Shown here: positions 50,581 through 59,218 of the stretch, piece after piece
Layout: the number at the start of each line of letters is the position of its first letter
How positions within the stretch are numbered: position 1 is the first letter of the stretch
The notes under the pieces: generated by a model
Databases searched by the model: none
Told to the model about the DNA's origin: nothing
The model's input: only the letters and a program-made list of their open reading frames with translations
Program-made: the position numbers and the translations under genes
Source of the DNA: Gp13-AA77 sp035949375
GTDB lineage: Bacteria > Acidobacteriota > Terriglobia > UBA7540
Reading direction: 5' to 3'
Assembly: GCA_035949375.1 (NCBI GenBank)
Contig: DASZIG010000030.1
Location: 62,001-126,000, forward strand
DNA length: 64,000 bases

Positions 50581-51048
50581 ATGGCTCTCGATCTTGAAGC
50601 ATTACGATCCATGGCGGAGCGTGTGGCCGGCTCCGAGGGCCTGTACCTGGTAGACGTCGAGCTGAAGGGCGGTCGGTCCAACCCGTTGCTGCGAGTCTAC
50701 ATCGACAAGGCGGGCGGGATCACTCACGCCGACTGCCAGAATGTGAGCGAACAGCTCAGCGCCATGCTCGATGTGGAGGATCCGTTCCCGACCAGCTACA
50801 CGCTTGAGGTTTCATCGCCGGGGCTCGATCGCGAGCTGCGTAAGCCCAGCGATTACGAGCACTTTGCGGGCAGGCGCGCGCGGGTGATCCTGCGCGAGCC
50901 TCTCGACGGGCAGACGGTGCTGGAAGGGCGGCTGGCGGGGTTCGAGGGTGGCCGGGTACGCCTCGATCTCGGCGCTCAAGGAACCCGCGAGTTCGACCTC
51001 GCGGCGATTTCTAAAACCAGGCTGCTGGTCGAAGATTGGCGTCATTGA
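50581..51048 (+). CDS. rimP: RimP, 30S ribosome maturation factor
   Basis: Assists late assembly of the small ribosomal subunit. ATG at 50581 gives 155 residues: N-terminal domain MALDLEALRSMAERVAGSEG with LYLVDVELKGGRSNPLLRVYIDKAGGITHADC, the conserved SEQLSAMLDVEDPFPTSYTLEVSSPGLDR, and the C-terminal SH3-like domain ending ISKTRLLVEDWRH. A frame open further upstream (50422) runs through the promoter and leader terminator and is not translated. First gene of the conserved operon rimP-nusA-infB-ylxP-rbfA-truB. No clear ribosome-binding site. Confidence 0.94.
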   Translation: MALDLEALRSMAERVAGSEGLYLVDVELKGGRSNPLLRVYIDKAGGITHADCQNVSEQLSAMLDVEDPFPTSYTLEVSSPGLDRELRKPSDYEHFAGRRARVILREPLDGQTVLEGRLAGFEGGRVRLDLGAQGTREFDLAAISKTRLLVEDWRH

Positions 51049-51148
51049 CGCCGTCAGGCCGGGATTCGTTCTGAGAATCGGCGGCCTGGCTGAACAAGAA
51101 GCAGCAGGCGTTCAGGTTGCGAATACCGGGTTTGCGAGAAGGTGAAAA

Positions 51149-52723
51149 GTGAGCACGAGTCTTCTTTTCCAGACGATCGACCAGCTTAGCCGCGAGAAGG
51201 GCATCGACACCCAGGTGATCATCTCGGCCGTCGAGGACGCCATTCTTGTGGCTACGCGCAAGTACTACAAGAGCGCCGAGGATCTGGAGTCGCACTTCAA
51301 CAAGGAAACCGGCCAGGTGGAAGTGTTCGCGGTCAAGAAGGTTGTGGAACAGGTCGCCGACCCGGAGCACGAGATCTCGCTGGCGCAGGCGCAGGTGCGC
51401 GACCCACTGGCCGAACTGGAAGGCGTGGTGCGGATTCCGAAGGCTACGGACGTGCTGGGCCGCGTGGCCGCTCAGACGGCCAAGCAAGTGATCTTTCAGA
51501 AGGTGCGCGAGGCGGAGCGCGAGACGGTCTTCACGGAATACAACCAGCGCGTGGGCGAACTGGTGAACTGCACGGTCAAGCGCGTGGAAGGGTCGGACGT
51601 GATCGTGGACCTCGGCCGGACCGAGGGACGGATGCCGCGCCGCGAGCAGTCGCGCCTGGAAACCTACCAGGTCGGCGACCGTCTGCGCGCCGTGATCACG
51701 CTGGTGGATCGGGCGGCCCGCGGGCCCCAGGTTGTGGTGTCGCGCGCCGATGCCATGCTGGTGCAGCGCCTGTTCGAGATGGAAGTTCCCGAGATTTACG
51801 ACGGCACCGTGGTAATCCGGGCGATCGCCCGCGAATCCGGGGAGCGCACCAAGGTGGCCGTCTTCTCCAAGGACCCGGACGTCGATTGCGTGGGCGCCTG
51901 CGTGGGTATGAAGGGCATGCGAGTGCAATCCATCATCCGCGAGCTTAAGGGCGAAAAGATCGACATTATCGAGTACAACGAGGACGTGCTGGGATTTGCC
52001 GCCAACGCCTTGAGTCCGGCGAAGATCAATCACGTCTCCGTGGTGGACATGGAAGAGAAGCGGCTGGAAGTGATCGTAGACGATACGCAACTCTCGCTCG
52101 CCATCGGCAAGAAGGGGCAGAACGTGCGCCTGGCGGCAAAGCTGCTGGGCTGGCACATCGACATCAAGAGCGAAGAGGAGAAACGCCAGGAAATCGAGTC
52201 ACAGATGGCGGAGATGGCTCGCCGTGGGGCTTCCATCGTCGAGTTGACCGGCCTCGGAGATAAGACCATCGAGAGGCTGCAGAGTCACGGCATCGAAACC
52301 GTGGAACAACTGGCCCGCATGACCCCCGACGAGCTCACCGAGATTCAGGGTGTCGGCGAGAAGACGGTGGAGCGCATCCGCAAGGTCGTCACCGACTACT
52401 TCGAAGCCGGCCAGGCTGCCGCGGAAGAAGAAGCCGCCGCAGCGGCCGCAGCCGAAGCCGCAGCCATCCAGTGGCCGACCGCTGAAATCGCCGCGGAAAC
52501 GGTCGCAAGCGAGGCGGTTGCGGCCGAAGGCGACGCAGGGTCCGAGGTCGAGAGTGCGTCCGAAGCTTCCGAAGAGGCAGCCTCGCAGGAAGCGGCCGCT
52601 TCGGGCGCGGAGTCGAGCGAGCAGTCTTCGGCAGAACCCGGCACGGAGTCCCAGGCCGGGCCCGAGACTGAGCCCGGGACGGGGGGCCAGGCTCCGGAAC
52701 AAGGTACGGAAGAGGATCGCTAG
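51149..52723 (+). CDS. nusA: NusA, transcription termination/antitermination factor
   Basis: RNA-polymerase-associated elongation factor of 524 residues. N-terminal domain LLFQTIDQLSREKGIDTQVI, S1 domain from about residue 130 (GELVNCTVKRVEGSDVIVDL), two KH domains (VDCVGACVGMKGMRVQSIIR and LSLAIGKKGQNVRLAAKLLG), and a helix-hairpin-helix near 370-410 (LTEIQGVGEKTVERIRKVV). The last 100 residues are an acidic Ala/Glu/Ser-rich tail replacing the AR repeats of enteric NusA. GTG at 51149 follows GAAGGTGAAAA. The usual rnpM/ylxR gene between nusA and infB is absent. Confidence 0.96.
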   Translation: MSTSLLFQTIDQLSREKGIDTQVIISAVEDAILVATRKYYKSAEDLESHFNKETGQVEVFAVKKVVEQVADPEHEISLAQAQVRDPLAELEGVVRIPKATDVLGRVAAQTAKQVIFQKVREAERETVFTEYNQRVGELVNCTVKRVEGSDVIVDLGRTEGRMPRREQSRLETYQVGDRLRAVITLVDRAARGPQVVVSRADAMLVQRLFEMEVPEIYDGTVVIRAIARESGERTKVAVFSKDPDVDCVGACVGMKGMRVQSIIRELKGEKIDIIEYNEDVLGFAANALSPAKINHVSVVDMEEKRLEVIVDDTQLSLAIGKKGQNVRLAAKLLGWHIDIKSEEEKRQEIESQMAEMARRGASIVELTGLGDKTIERLQSHGIETVEQLARMTPDELTEIQGVGEKTVERIRKVVTDYFEAGQAAAEEEAAAAAAAEAAAIQWPTAEIAAETVASEAVAAEGDAGSEVESASEASEEAASQEAAASGAESSEQSSAEPGTESQAGPETEPGTGGQAPEQGTEEDR

Positions 52724-52782
52724 CGATATACGATGGGTGCGGGCGGAACCTAGCTCGCGGGGTTTTGAGGTAGCCGAATTAG

Positions 52783-55488
52783 ATGTCGAAGATTCGCATA
52801 AACGAACTGGCGCGCGAACTCGAGGTCAAGAGCAATCTGGTCCTCGATTATCTTGTTTCCATAGGAGAGGGCGACAAGAAGTCGCACTCGAGCGCTCTCG
52901 ATGATGATCTCGCCGACCGGGTGCGGCGGCACTTCAGCCAGAACGGCGACGAGCCGCATCAGGCGGTGGCGGAGGCGCCAGTGGCGTCCCCAATCGCGCC
53001 TCCCGCCCCTGCGCCGGCTCCTCGCGCTCCGAGCGTGGCGCCTCCCGTCGCTCCGGCTCCAGCAGCGCACGTTCCCGCTCCGGCGCGTCCGGCAGCGCCG
53101 CCGGTTGCGCCTGCCAAGCCCGAAACGCCGCTCGTGCGCACGATCGACCAGATCAAACAGGATGCCCGCAGGACGCTCGCCGGCTCCCAACGGGCGGCGG
53201 AGAAACCAGCGCCCGCAGCCGCGGGTCCCGTGACGCCGCTCGCCCCCGGGGTTCGCCGTCCTGGGCCTGGAATTTCACCTGTACCCGGCGCGGTTCTGCC
53301 CTCGAAGCCTGCCTCGTCGCCGGTAACGACCGGCGCCGCCCCCATAGCTCGCGCCCCGCAAGCTGCTACGCCTGGGCCCGGGCTTCGGACGATTCCCGGC
53401 GCGGTGAAGGCCCCGGCGCCAGCGGGCGGAACGCCGCTCGCCGCAAGGGGAGCGGCTCCCGCGGGCGCCAAGCCTGCGCCTTCGAGCCAACCCATTTACC
53501 CGGGCATCGGAAAGGGCGCGGCACGGCCGGCCCCGGCACGACGTCCCGGCGAGCACCATCGCCAGACGCATCCGACGGCCACCCGTCCAGCCGGGATGGG
53601 CGCTCCCGCCGCGGGCGGCGCACTTCCTCGCCCCTCACGAGGCGGATTCCAGGGCGGGCGCCCGAGTCCGGGCGGACGGCCAACGCCTCAGCCCATGCGC
53701 GGTCCGGCTGTGACCGAGCCTTTGGCCATCACCCGCAAAATCACCCTGAGCGAAGGAGTGACCATCAAGGAGCTATCGGAGAAACTCGAGACTCGCGCCC
53801 GGGATGTGATCAAGAAGCTTCTGGACAAGGGAATCTTCGCCACCATCAACCAGACACTCGACAGCCAGACGGCCGCGGAAATCGCCCGCACGTTCGGTGC
53901 TGAGGCGAACGTGATCAGTTACGAGGAAGAGGTCACGCACGAGGTCGAAGTCGCGGACCGCCCGGAGGATCTGAGGCCTCGCGCCCCGGTGGTGACCGTG
54001 ATGGGCCACGTGGATCACGGCAAGACCTCGCTGCTCGACGCCATCCGCCAGACGAACGTGACGGCCCACGAGGCCGGCGGAATCACGCAGCACATCGGCG
54101 CCTATCGCGTGGAGGTGAATGGACGCCAGGTGGTCTTTCTGGATACGCCGGGCCACGAGGCCTTCACCCTGATGCGCGCGCGCGGCGCCAAGGTGACAGA
54201 CATCGTGGTGCTGGTGGTGGCCGCCGATGACGGCGTGATGCCGCAGACGCTCGAGGCCATCAACCACGCCCGCGCCGCCAAGGTTCCCATCGTGGTGGCC
54301 ATCAACAAGATTGACAAGGCTGACGCCCAGCCGGACCGCGTCATGAAGCAGCTTGCCGACCTGGACTTGATGGCCGAGGAGTGGGGCGGCAGCACGGTCA
54401 CCGTCAAGGTTTCCGCGAAGCAGCGCGAGAATCTGGACGTGCTGCTGGAGATGATCCTGCTCGTGGCGGACCTTCAGGGCCTCAAAGCAAGTCCGAATAA
54501 GCCCGCCTCCGGAACCGTGCTGGAAAGCCGCCTGGACCGCGGGCGCGGCCCAGTGGCGACACTGCTGGTTCAAAGCGGGACGTTGAAGGTGGGCGATCCT
54601 TTCATCGTGGGCGCCATTTATGGCAAAGTGCGCGCCATGCTCGACGACCACGGACATCCGGTTGCAGACGCCGGTCCCTCAACGCCCGTGGAAATTCTCG
54701 GCCTGGAGGACGTGCCCCAGGTGGGCGACCGCCTCTACGTGATCGAGGACACGATCAAGGCACGGCAGATCTCGCTGCACCGGTTGGACAAGCAGCGCGA
54801 GGCGGCGCTTGCCAAGAGCGCGCGACTCACCCTCGAACAGTTGCACGAACAGTTGGCGGCCGGGGAAGTGAAGGAACTGCCCCTGATCATCAAGGGCGAC
54901 GTGCAAGGCTCCGTCGAGGCCCTGGTGGAAACGCTGAACAAGCTCAGCAACGAGCGCGTGAAGATCAAGGTGATCCATGCCGGCGTGGGCGCCATCACCG
55001 AGGGCGACGTGCTGCTGGCCTCGGCCTCGAACGCGGTGATCGTGGGCTTCAGCGTGCGGCCCGAGCGCAAAGCGACCGACCTCGCCCAGTTCGAAAACGT
55101 CGATATCCGGCTGCACACCATCATTTACGACGTCACGGACGAGATCAAGAAAGCCATGCAGGGCCTGCTGGCCGTTACCATCAAGGAAACCGTGGTCGGC
55201 CATGCCGAGGTGCGCGACGTCTTCCGCATCTCGAAGGTGGGCACGGTGGCGGGCTGTTACGTGCAGGACGGTAAATTCACGCGCGACGCGCGCATCCGCC
55301 TGCTGCGCGACAACGCGGTCGTCCACGAGGGCCGGGTGCGGTCCCTGCGCCGGTTCAAGGAGGACGTGCCCGAAGTCCGGTCCGGCATGGAGTGCGGCAT
55401 TTCGCTCGAGAACTTCAGCGATTTGAAAGTGGGCGACGTGATCGAATCCTTCGTGACCGAGAAGGTCACGGAAACCATGCCGAGCTGA
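52783..55488 (+). CDS. infB: translation initiation factor IF-2
   Basis: GTPase placing initiator tRNA on the 30S subunit; 901 residues. IF2_N domain MSKIRINELARELEVKSNLV at 1-50, then a 250-residue Pro/Ala-rich disordered linker (about 60-305), a second IF2_N-like motif (VTIKELSEKLETRARDVIKK), and the GTPase domain with G1 MGHVDHGKTS at 407, G3 DTPGHEAF near 454 and G4 NKID near 508. Domains II-IV follow to ESFVTEKVTETMPS. ATG at 52783. The long linker is typical for high-GC soil bacteria and differs strongly between species. Confidence 0.97.
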   Translation: MSKIRINELARELEVKSNLVLDYLVSIGEGDKKSHSSALDDDLADRVRRHFSQNGDEPHQAVAEAPVASPIAPPAPAPAPRAPSVAPPVAPAPAAHVPAPARPAAPPVAPAKPETPLVRTIDQIKQDARRTLAGSQRAAEKPAPAAAGPVTPLAPGVRRPGPGISPVPGAVLPSKPASSPVTTGAAPIARAPQAATPGPGLRTIPGAVKAPAPAGGTPLAARGAAPAGAKPAPSSQPIYPGIGKGAARPAPARRPGEHHRQTHPTATRPAGMGAPAAGGALPRPSRGGFQGGRPSPGGRPTPQPMRGPAVTEPLAITRKITLSEGVTIKELSEKLETRARDVIKKLLDKGIFATINQTLDSQTAAEIARTFGAEANVISYEEEVTHEVEVADRPEDLRPRAPVVTVMGHVDHGKTSLLDAIRQTNVTAHEAGGITQHIGAYRVEVNGRQVVFLDTPGHEAFTLMRARGAKVTDIVVLVVAADDGVMPQTLEAINHARAAKVPIVVAINKIDKADAQPDRVMKQLADLDLMAEEWGGSTVTVKVSAKQRENLDVLLEMILLVADLQGLKASPNKPASGTVLESRLDRGRGPVATLLVQSGTLKVGDPFIVGAIYGKVRAMLDDHGHPVADAGPSTPVEILGLEDVPQVGDRLYVIEDTIKARQISLHRLDKQREAALAKSARLTLEQLHEQLAAGEVKELPLIIKGDVQGSVEALVETLNKLSNERVKIKVIHAGVGAITEGDVLLASASNAVIVGFSVRPERKATDLAQFENVDIRLHTIIYDVTDEIKKAMQGLLAVTIKETVVGHAEVRDVFRISKVGTVAGCYVQDGKFTRDARIRLLRDNAVVHEGRVRSLRRFKEDVPEVRSGMECGISLENFSDLKVGDVIESFVTEKVTETMPS

Positions 55489-55490
55489 TT

Positions 55491-55558
55491 CCAGCGTTCG
55501 GAGTTTTCCTCGGTCCCTCGGACTCCAAACTCCGAACCGGCTGACTCCGAACCCTTCC
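55491..55558. repeat. period-7 repeats between infB and ylxP
   Basis: CGGACTC CAAACTC CGAACCG GCTGACTC CGAACCC and, before them, TCGGAGT TTTCCTC GGTCCCTC. The block lies within a conserved operon, so it is transcribed and forms the spacer before the DUF503 gene. Confidence 0.7.
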
Positions 55559-55840
55559 ATGCCTGTCGGGGTGCTCACGCTCGAGATTCAGATCCCCTGG
55601 GCGCATTCCCTCAAGGACAAGCGCGCGGTCGTGCAGAAGATCCGCGACCGCGTGCGCAGCCGCTTCAACGTGGCCGTGGCCGAGCTTGACCACCAGGACC
55701 TGTGGCAGCAGGCAACCATCGGGGTGGCCGCCATCTCCGGCAGCAGGCCGCTGCTCGAGGAAGTGTTGCGGCGGGTGCTCGCGGAATCGGAAAAGGTTCT
55801 CGGCAGCGACGTGCAGGATTTCAGCATCGAAATCCTCTGA
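55559..55840 (+). CDS. DUF503 / YlxP family protein
   Basis: A 93-residue protein of the YlxP family found in infB-rbfA operons. GVLTLEIQIPWAHSLKDKRAVVQKIRDRVRSRFNVAVAEL is the full signature (HSLKxKRxVVxxIxxRxxxxFNVSVAE). Relatives are ferredoxin-like folds of unknown role in translation or ribosome assembly. The ATG is at 55559, immediately after the period-7 block; rbfA starts six bases after its stop. Confidence 0.94.
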   Translation: MPVGVLTLEIQIPWAHSLKDKRAVVQKIRDRVRSRFNVAVAELDHQDLWQQATIGVAAISGSRPLLEEVLRRVLAESEKVLGSDVQDFSIEIL

Positions 55841-55846
55841 CCGCCG

Positions 55847-56245
55847 ATGCCCGCGTCGAGATCAGGGCAATCCGGATCGGCTGTCTTCAAGCGTATGGTT
55901 CCGGGACACAGACACGAGCGGCTGGCGGATCAGATTCGCACCGAGGTTGCCGAGATGGTCGAAGGCGAGTTGAAGGACCCACGCATCGGATTTGTAACCG
56001 TGACCCACGTGGACCTGAGCCCCGACTTCACCCACGCGCGAGTGCTGGTTTCGGTTCTGGGCAGTGAAGAGGAACGCGCGGAGAGCCTGGCCGGACTCGC
56101 CTCGGCGGCGGGCTACGTCAGGCGCGAGGTGACGCGGCGCCTTCGTCTGCGCCGGTCTCCCGAGATCGCCTTTGTGCCGGATCGCGGCGCTGAGGAAGCA
56201 GCCCGTGTCGAGGACCTGCTCGGCAAGCTCCATTCCGACGAGTAG
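55847..56245 (+). CDS. rbfA: RbfA, 30S ribosome-binding factor
   Basis: KH-fold factor needed for 16S rRNA 5' maturation. Of 132 residues, the core is RHERLADQIRTEVAEMVEGE, DPRIGFVTVTHVDLSPDFTHARVLVSVLG and ASAAGYVRREVTRRLRLRRSPEIAFVPDRG. The Ala-x-Gly kink motif ASAAGYVRREV is present. ATG at 55847; ATG at residue 17 (MVPGHRHERL) is an alternative and closer to the family start. Confidence 0.94.
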   Translation: MPASRSGQSGSAVFKRMVPGHRHERLADQIRTEVAEMVEGELKDPRIGFVTVTHVDLSPDFTHARVLVSVLGSEEERAESLAGLASAAGYVRREVTRRLRLRRSPEIAFVPDRGAEEAARVEDLLGKLHSDE

Positions 56246-56286
56246 CTTCGTCGGCGAGCGCCGGCCCGGAAGCCCCAAGAGATCAC

Positions 56287-57252
56287 ATGACCACTGAACC
56301 TGCCGCCGCCGCGCTTCCTCTTCGAGCCGCTCCGGAACTCGCCGGCGTCCTGCTCATCGACAAGCCGGCGGGCATGACGTCGCACGACGTCGTGGCTGCC
56401 GTGCGCCGCATTCTTCGCGTCCGGCAGGTGGGACACTTCGGAACGCTCGATCCCTTTGCGACCGGCGTCCTGCCGCTCTCGATCGGCAAGGCGACGCGAT
56501 TCGCGCAGTTCTATCTGAAATCGCGCAAAGCCTACTGCGGCGCCATCCACTTCGGGTTCGCGACCGATACCTACGACGCCACCGGCGTGCGGGCCGCAGA
56601 GCCCGTCGAGTGCCGTCCGCAATCGGCCGAGGTCGAGCGTGTGTTCGCGGAGTTTACCGGACGCATCAAGCAGACGCCTCCGCCGTTTTCCGCCAAGCGC
56701 GTGAAGGGCGTGCGCGCCTACGAACTGGCACGCCGGCGTGAGACCGTGGAGCTCGAACCGGTCGAGGTGGAGGTTTACGCGTTCGAATTGATGTCTCTCG
56801 AAGGCGCGGCCGCGCAGTTCGCCGTGGAATGCTCGGGCGGAACCTACGTGCGCTCGCTCGCCCACGACGCGGGCCGCAAGCTCGGATGCCCCGCGCATCT
56901 GGCCAGCCTGCGCCGCACGGCGGTGGCCGAATTCGCGGAGGGGCGGGCCGTCAGCCTCGCGACCATGGAACGAGCCGCGTCAGAGGGGGAAGCCGCAAAA
57001 CTGGTGATCCCGCTCGAAGCGCTGCTGCCGGATTGCCCGGCGCTGGTGGTGCGCGGGCGCGAGGAACAGGACGTGCGGCACGGCCGCAGCTTCGAGCTGG
57101 CCCAGGCTCTCCGCGCCGACCGCGGCCTCGGCCCGGATGCGGCGGGTCCCGCCATCACGCTGCTCAAGGTCATGAACGGCGAGCGCCGATTGATTGCCGT
57201 GGCCCGGCGCGTGGCGGGAAACGTCTACCATCCGGACCTCGTCCTGGCCTGA
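56287..57252 (+). CDS. truB: TruB, tRNA pseudouridine-55 synthase
   Basis: Isomerises U55 in the T-loop of tRNAs. The 321-residue protein has LLIDKPAGMTSHDVVAAVRR, the catalytic Asp in VGHFGTLDPFATGVLPLSIG, KAYCGAIHFGFATDTYDATG, and the C-terminal CSGGTYVRSLAHDAGRKLGC, followed by a PUA-like tail. ATG at 56287. Last recognisable gene of the rimP operon; the next gene is convergent. A small hairpin follows at 57260-57275. Confidence 0.96.
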   Translation: MTTEPAAAALPLRAAPELAGVLLIDKPAGMTSHDVVAAVRRILRVRQVGHFGTLDPFATGVLPLSIGKATRFAQFYLKSRKAYCGAIHFGFATDTYDATGVRAAEPVECRPQSAEVERVFAEFTGRIKQTPPPFSAKRVKGVRAYELARRRETVELEPVEVEVYAFELMSLEGAAAQFAVECSGGTYVRSLAHDAGRKLGCPAHLASLRRTAVAEFAEGRAVSLATMERAASEGEAAKLVIPLEALLPDCPALVVRGREEQDVRHGRSFELAQALRADRGLGPDAAGPAITLLKVMNGERRLIAVARRVAGNVYHPDLVLA

Positions 57253-57259
57253 TCCTCAC

Positions 57260-57275
57260 GCCGGTTGAGACCGGC
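57260..57275. terminator. short hairpin between convergent truB and glycosyltransferase
   Basis: GCCGGT-TGAG-ACCGGC, six perfect base pairs, eight bases after the truB stop. No T-run on either strand, so a terminator role is tentative. Confidence 0.35.
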
Positions 57276-57289
57276 ATCCACCCACCCGA

Positions 57290-58420
57290 TCACTCCGTCA
57301 ATTTCAGGATGGCTTCGGCCGCGTCATAGGCTGCGCGCGGTTGAGAGAGCGCGCGGCCACGCTCGCGCATCCGGTCGATTTCCGTTGGCTCCCCGGCATC
57401 CCCGGGCTTTGCGGGCTCCGCGAGCAGGCGTTCGATGACGGGGGCGAGTTCGGCGTGGCTTCGGACCCAGCGCCCGACGCCCCAGCGCTCGATCAGGTCG
57501 CAGTGGCGCCGCTCATTGCCCGGCAGCGGATCGAGCGCGAGGAACGGCACGCCGCAAGCCATGGCTTCGAGCAGCGCGAGGCCGGAAGGCTTGTTCACCA
57601 CCAGGTCCGCCGCCGCCAGCCACTCCTGCATGTTGTCGACCCAGCCGAATACGCGGCAGTTGCATTTCGTTTCCGCGGCCGCCCTTTCCGCCTCGCGCTG
57701 CAGGCGCTGGTTGCGACCCGTAATCAACACGGCCTGGAACGGACGGCGCACTCTCGCAAGCTCGCGCAGGATGAGGCGCGGCCTGCCGAATCCGGCGCCG
57801 CCGAAGAGCACGAGCACGAGCGCCGCGTCCGGAGCGACGCCGAGATCGCGCCGGGCTCGCGCGCGATCGGGGCGCGAGAGGAAGCCGGGATCGAGCGGCA
57901 TGCCGCAGGCCACGATCTTCGCGCGGGGCACGCCCCAGGCCGCAAGGTCGCGGGCCACCGGGTCGGGCGTGACGGCGTAGAGATCGACCTCGGGCTGCGC
58001 CCAGGCGCGGTCCACGTCGAGCCCGTCGACGCCCGCCAGGCGCCAGCGCGCGCCGCTCATGCGCCGGGCGAGCACGGCGAGCTCGAGCGCCCCGGTCTCG
58101 GTCGCCACCACCACGTCAGGCGCAAAGCTTTCGATGAAGCGGAACAGCGGCCGCCCCCCCCGCCGGTAAATCCATCCTGGGCTAGTCGAATAGCCTATGT
58201 GCTGCTGACCCTCGATCCATCCCCAGAGGGCCGGCCAGTAGCGGAGCGGAATCTCGTAGGAGTTGTAGTAGGCGCGGAACCAGGCCGGCACGCGCGCGAG
58301 CATGTCTTCGACGGCCACGTGAAGCCCCGGACGGAGCTCCGCGAGCGCCTTGGCGAGCGCCCCAGCCACCCGCCGGTGCGCGGCCCCGTGCGAGACGGTC
58401 AGGATGAGCACTCGCGCCAT
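57290..58420 (-). CDS. glycosyltransferase, MGDG-synthase/MurG-like (GT28)
   Basis: A 376-residue GT-B enzyme likely acting on diacylglycerol or another lipid. The N-terminal Rossmann domain has VLILTVSHGAAHRRVAGALA (the GxGHxxxA-like motif with HGAAHRR) and PDVVVATETGALELAVLARR; the C-terminal donor domain has VLVLFGGAGFGRPRLIL, GWVDNMQEWLAAADLVVNKP and SGLALLEAMACGVPFLALDPLPGNERRH, the usual processive diacylglycerol-glycosyltransferase pattern. Part of a minus-strand group with deacetylase and epimerase. ATG at 58420. Confidence 0.88.
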   Translation of the reverse strand: MARVLILTVSHGAAHRRVAGALAKALAELRPGLHVAVEDMLARVPAWFRAYYNSYEIPLRYWPALWGWIEGQQHIGYSTSPGWIYRRGGRPLFRFIESFAPDVVVATETGALELAVLARRMSGARWRLAGVDGLDVDRAWAQPEVDLYAVTPDPVARDLAAWGVPRAKIVACGMPLDPGFLSRPDRARARRDLGVAPDAALVLVLFGGAGFGRPRLILRELARVRRPFQAVLITGRNQRLQREAERAAAETKCNCRVFGWVDNMQEWLAAADLVVNKPSGLALLEAMACGVPFLALDPLPGNERRHCDLIERWGVGRWVRSHAELAPVIERLLAEPAKPGDAGEPTEIDRMRERGRALSQPRAAYDAAEAILKLTE

Positions 58421-58474
58421 AGCATCGCCTGCCGGCGCCTGCGGCCGCCTGCCGCCGCCCGCCGCGAGCGGGCG

Positions 58475-59218
58475 TCAGGCCCTCGATTCCCCGGCGGCGG
58501 GCAGGAAGCGCTCGATCGGCGCCAGTTCCAGGCCGGCCCGGCGCACGCCTTCGATGATGGCCGGCAACGCGGCCACGGTGGTGGACGCGTCCACCCGGCC
58601 GGGCTCGCGCGGTTCGCGGCCGTCGTGCAACAGGATGACCGCCCCCGGCCTCAGCTTTGCAAGCGCCAGGCGCGCCACGTCCGCGGCGCCATGCCGCGGC
58701 TTCCAATCGTACCCCGTGTCGGACCACTGCACGTCGGTGAGGCCGCGGGCCCGAAGCGCCGGAAACAGGCCGAACCATCGCACCCCGTAGGGCGGCCGGA
58801 ACACCGCCGGCGCGCGCCCGGTGGCGCGTTCGAGCGTTTCCTGAGCGCGGTCGATCTCATCCTCGATCCGCCTGCGGCCCTTCATGTAGAGCAGCGGATG
58901 CGACCAGGTGTGATTGCCGACCGCGTGGCCCTCGGTCGCGGCGCGCCGCACGGCGTCCGGGAATCGCGCGGCGTTCTTGCCGCAGCAGAAAAACGCGGCC
59001 GGCGCGCGGTAGCGGCGAAGAATGTCGAGGATCTGTCCGGTGAAAGGCTCGGCGGGGCCGTCGTCAAAGGTCAGGACCACCTCGCGGCCGCCGGCGGGCC
59101 CGCGGACCAGCGCCTTTCCGAGCACCTGCGATGTGGGCACGGAGCAGGCGTAATAGACGAAAGATCCTCCGGCCGCGAGCGGGCCGAGAACGGAGCCGGC
59201 GAGCGCTGCGGGCGTCAT
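58475..59218 (-). CDS. polysaccharide deacetylase (NodB domain)
   Basis: Carbohydrate esterase family 4 protein of 247 residues. NodB motif 1 VLTFDDGPAEPFTGQIL, motif 2 GNHTWSHPLL (H-x3-H metal ligands) and motif 3 FRPPYGVRW are intact; the end motif AVILLHDG follows. The N-terminus LAGSVLGPLAAGGSFVYYAC is hydrophobic, so membrane anchoring or secretion is likely. Its ATG overlaps the stop of the epimerase gene (ATGA at 59215-59218), so the two are translationally coupled; the glycosyltransferase follows. Confidence 0.92.
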   Translation of the reverse strand: MTPAALAGSVLGPLAAGGSFVYYACSVPTSQVLGKALVRGPAGGREVVLTFDDGPAEPFTGQILDILRRYRAPAAFFCCGKNAARFPDAVRRAATEGHAVGNHTWSHPLLYMKGRRRIEDEIDRAQETLERATGRAPAVFRPPYGVRWFGLFPALRARGLTDVQWSDTGYDWKPRHGAADVARLALAKLRPGAVILLHDGREPREPGRVDASTTVAALPAIIEGVRRAGLELAPIERFLPAAGESRA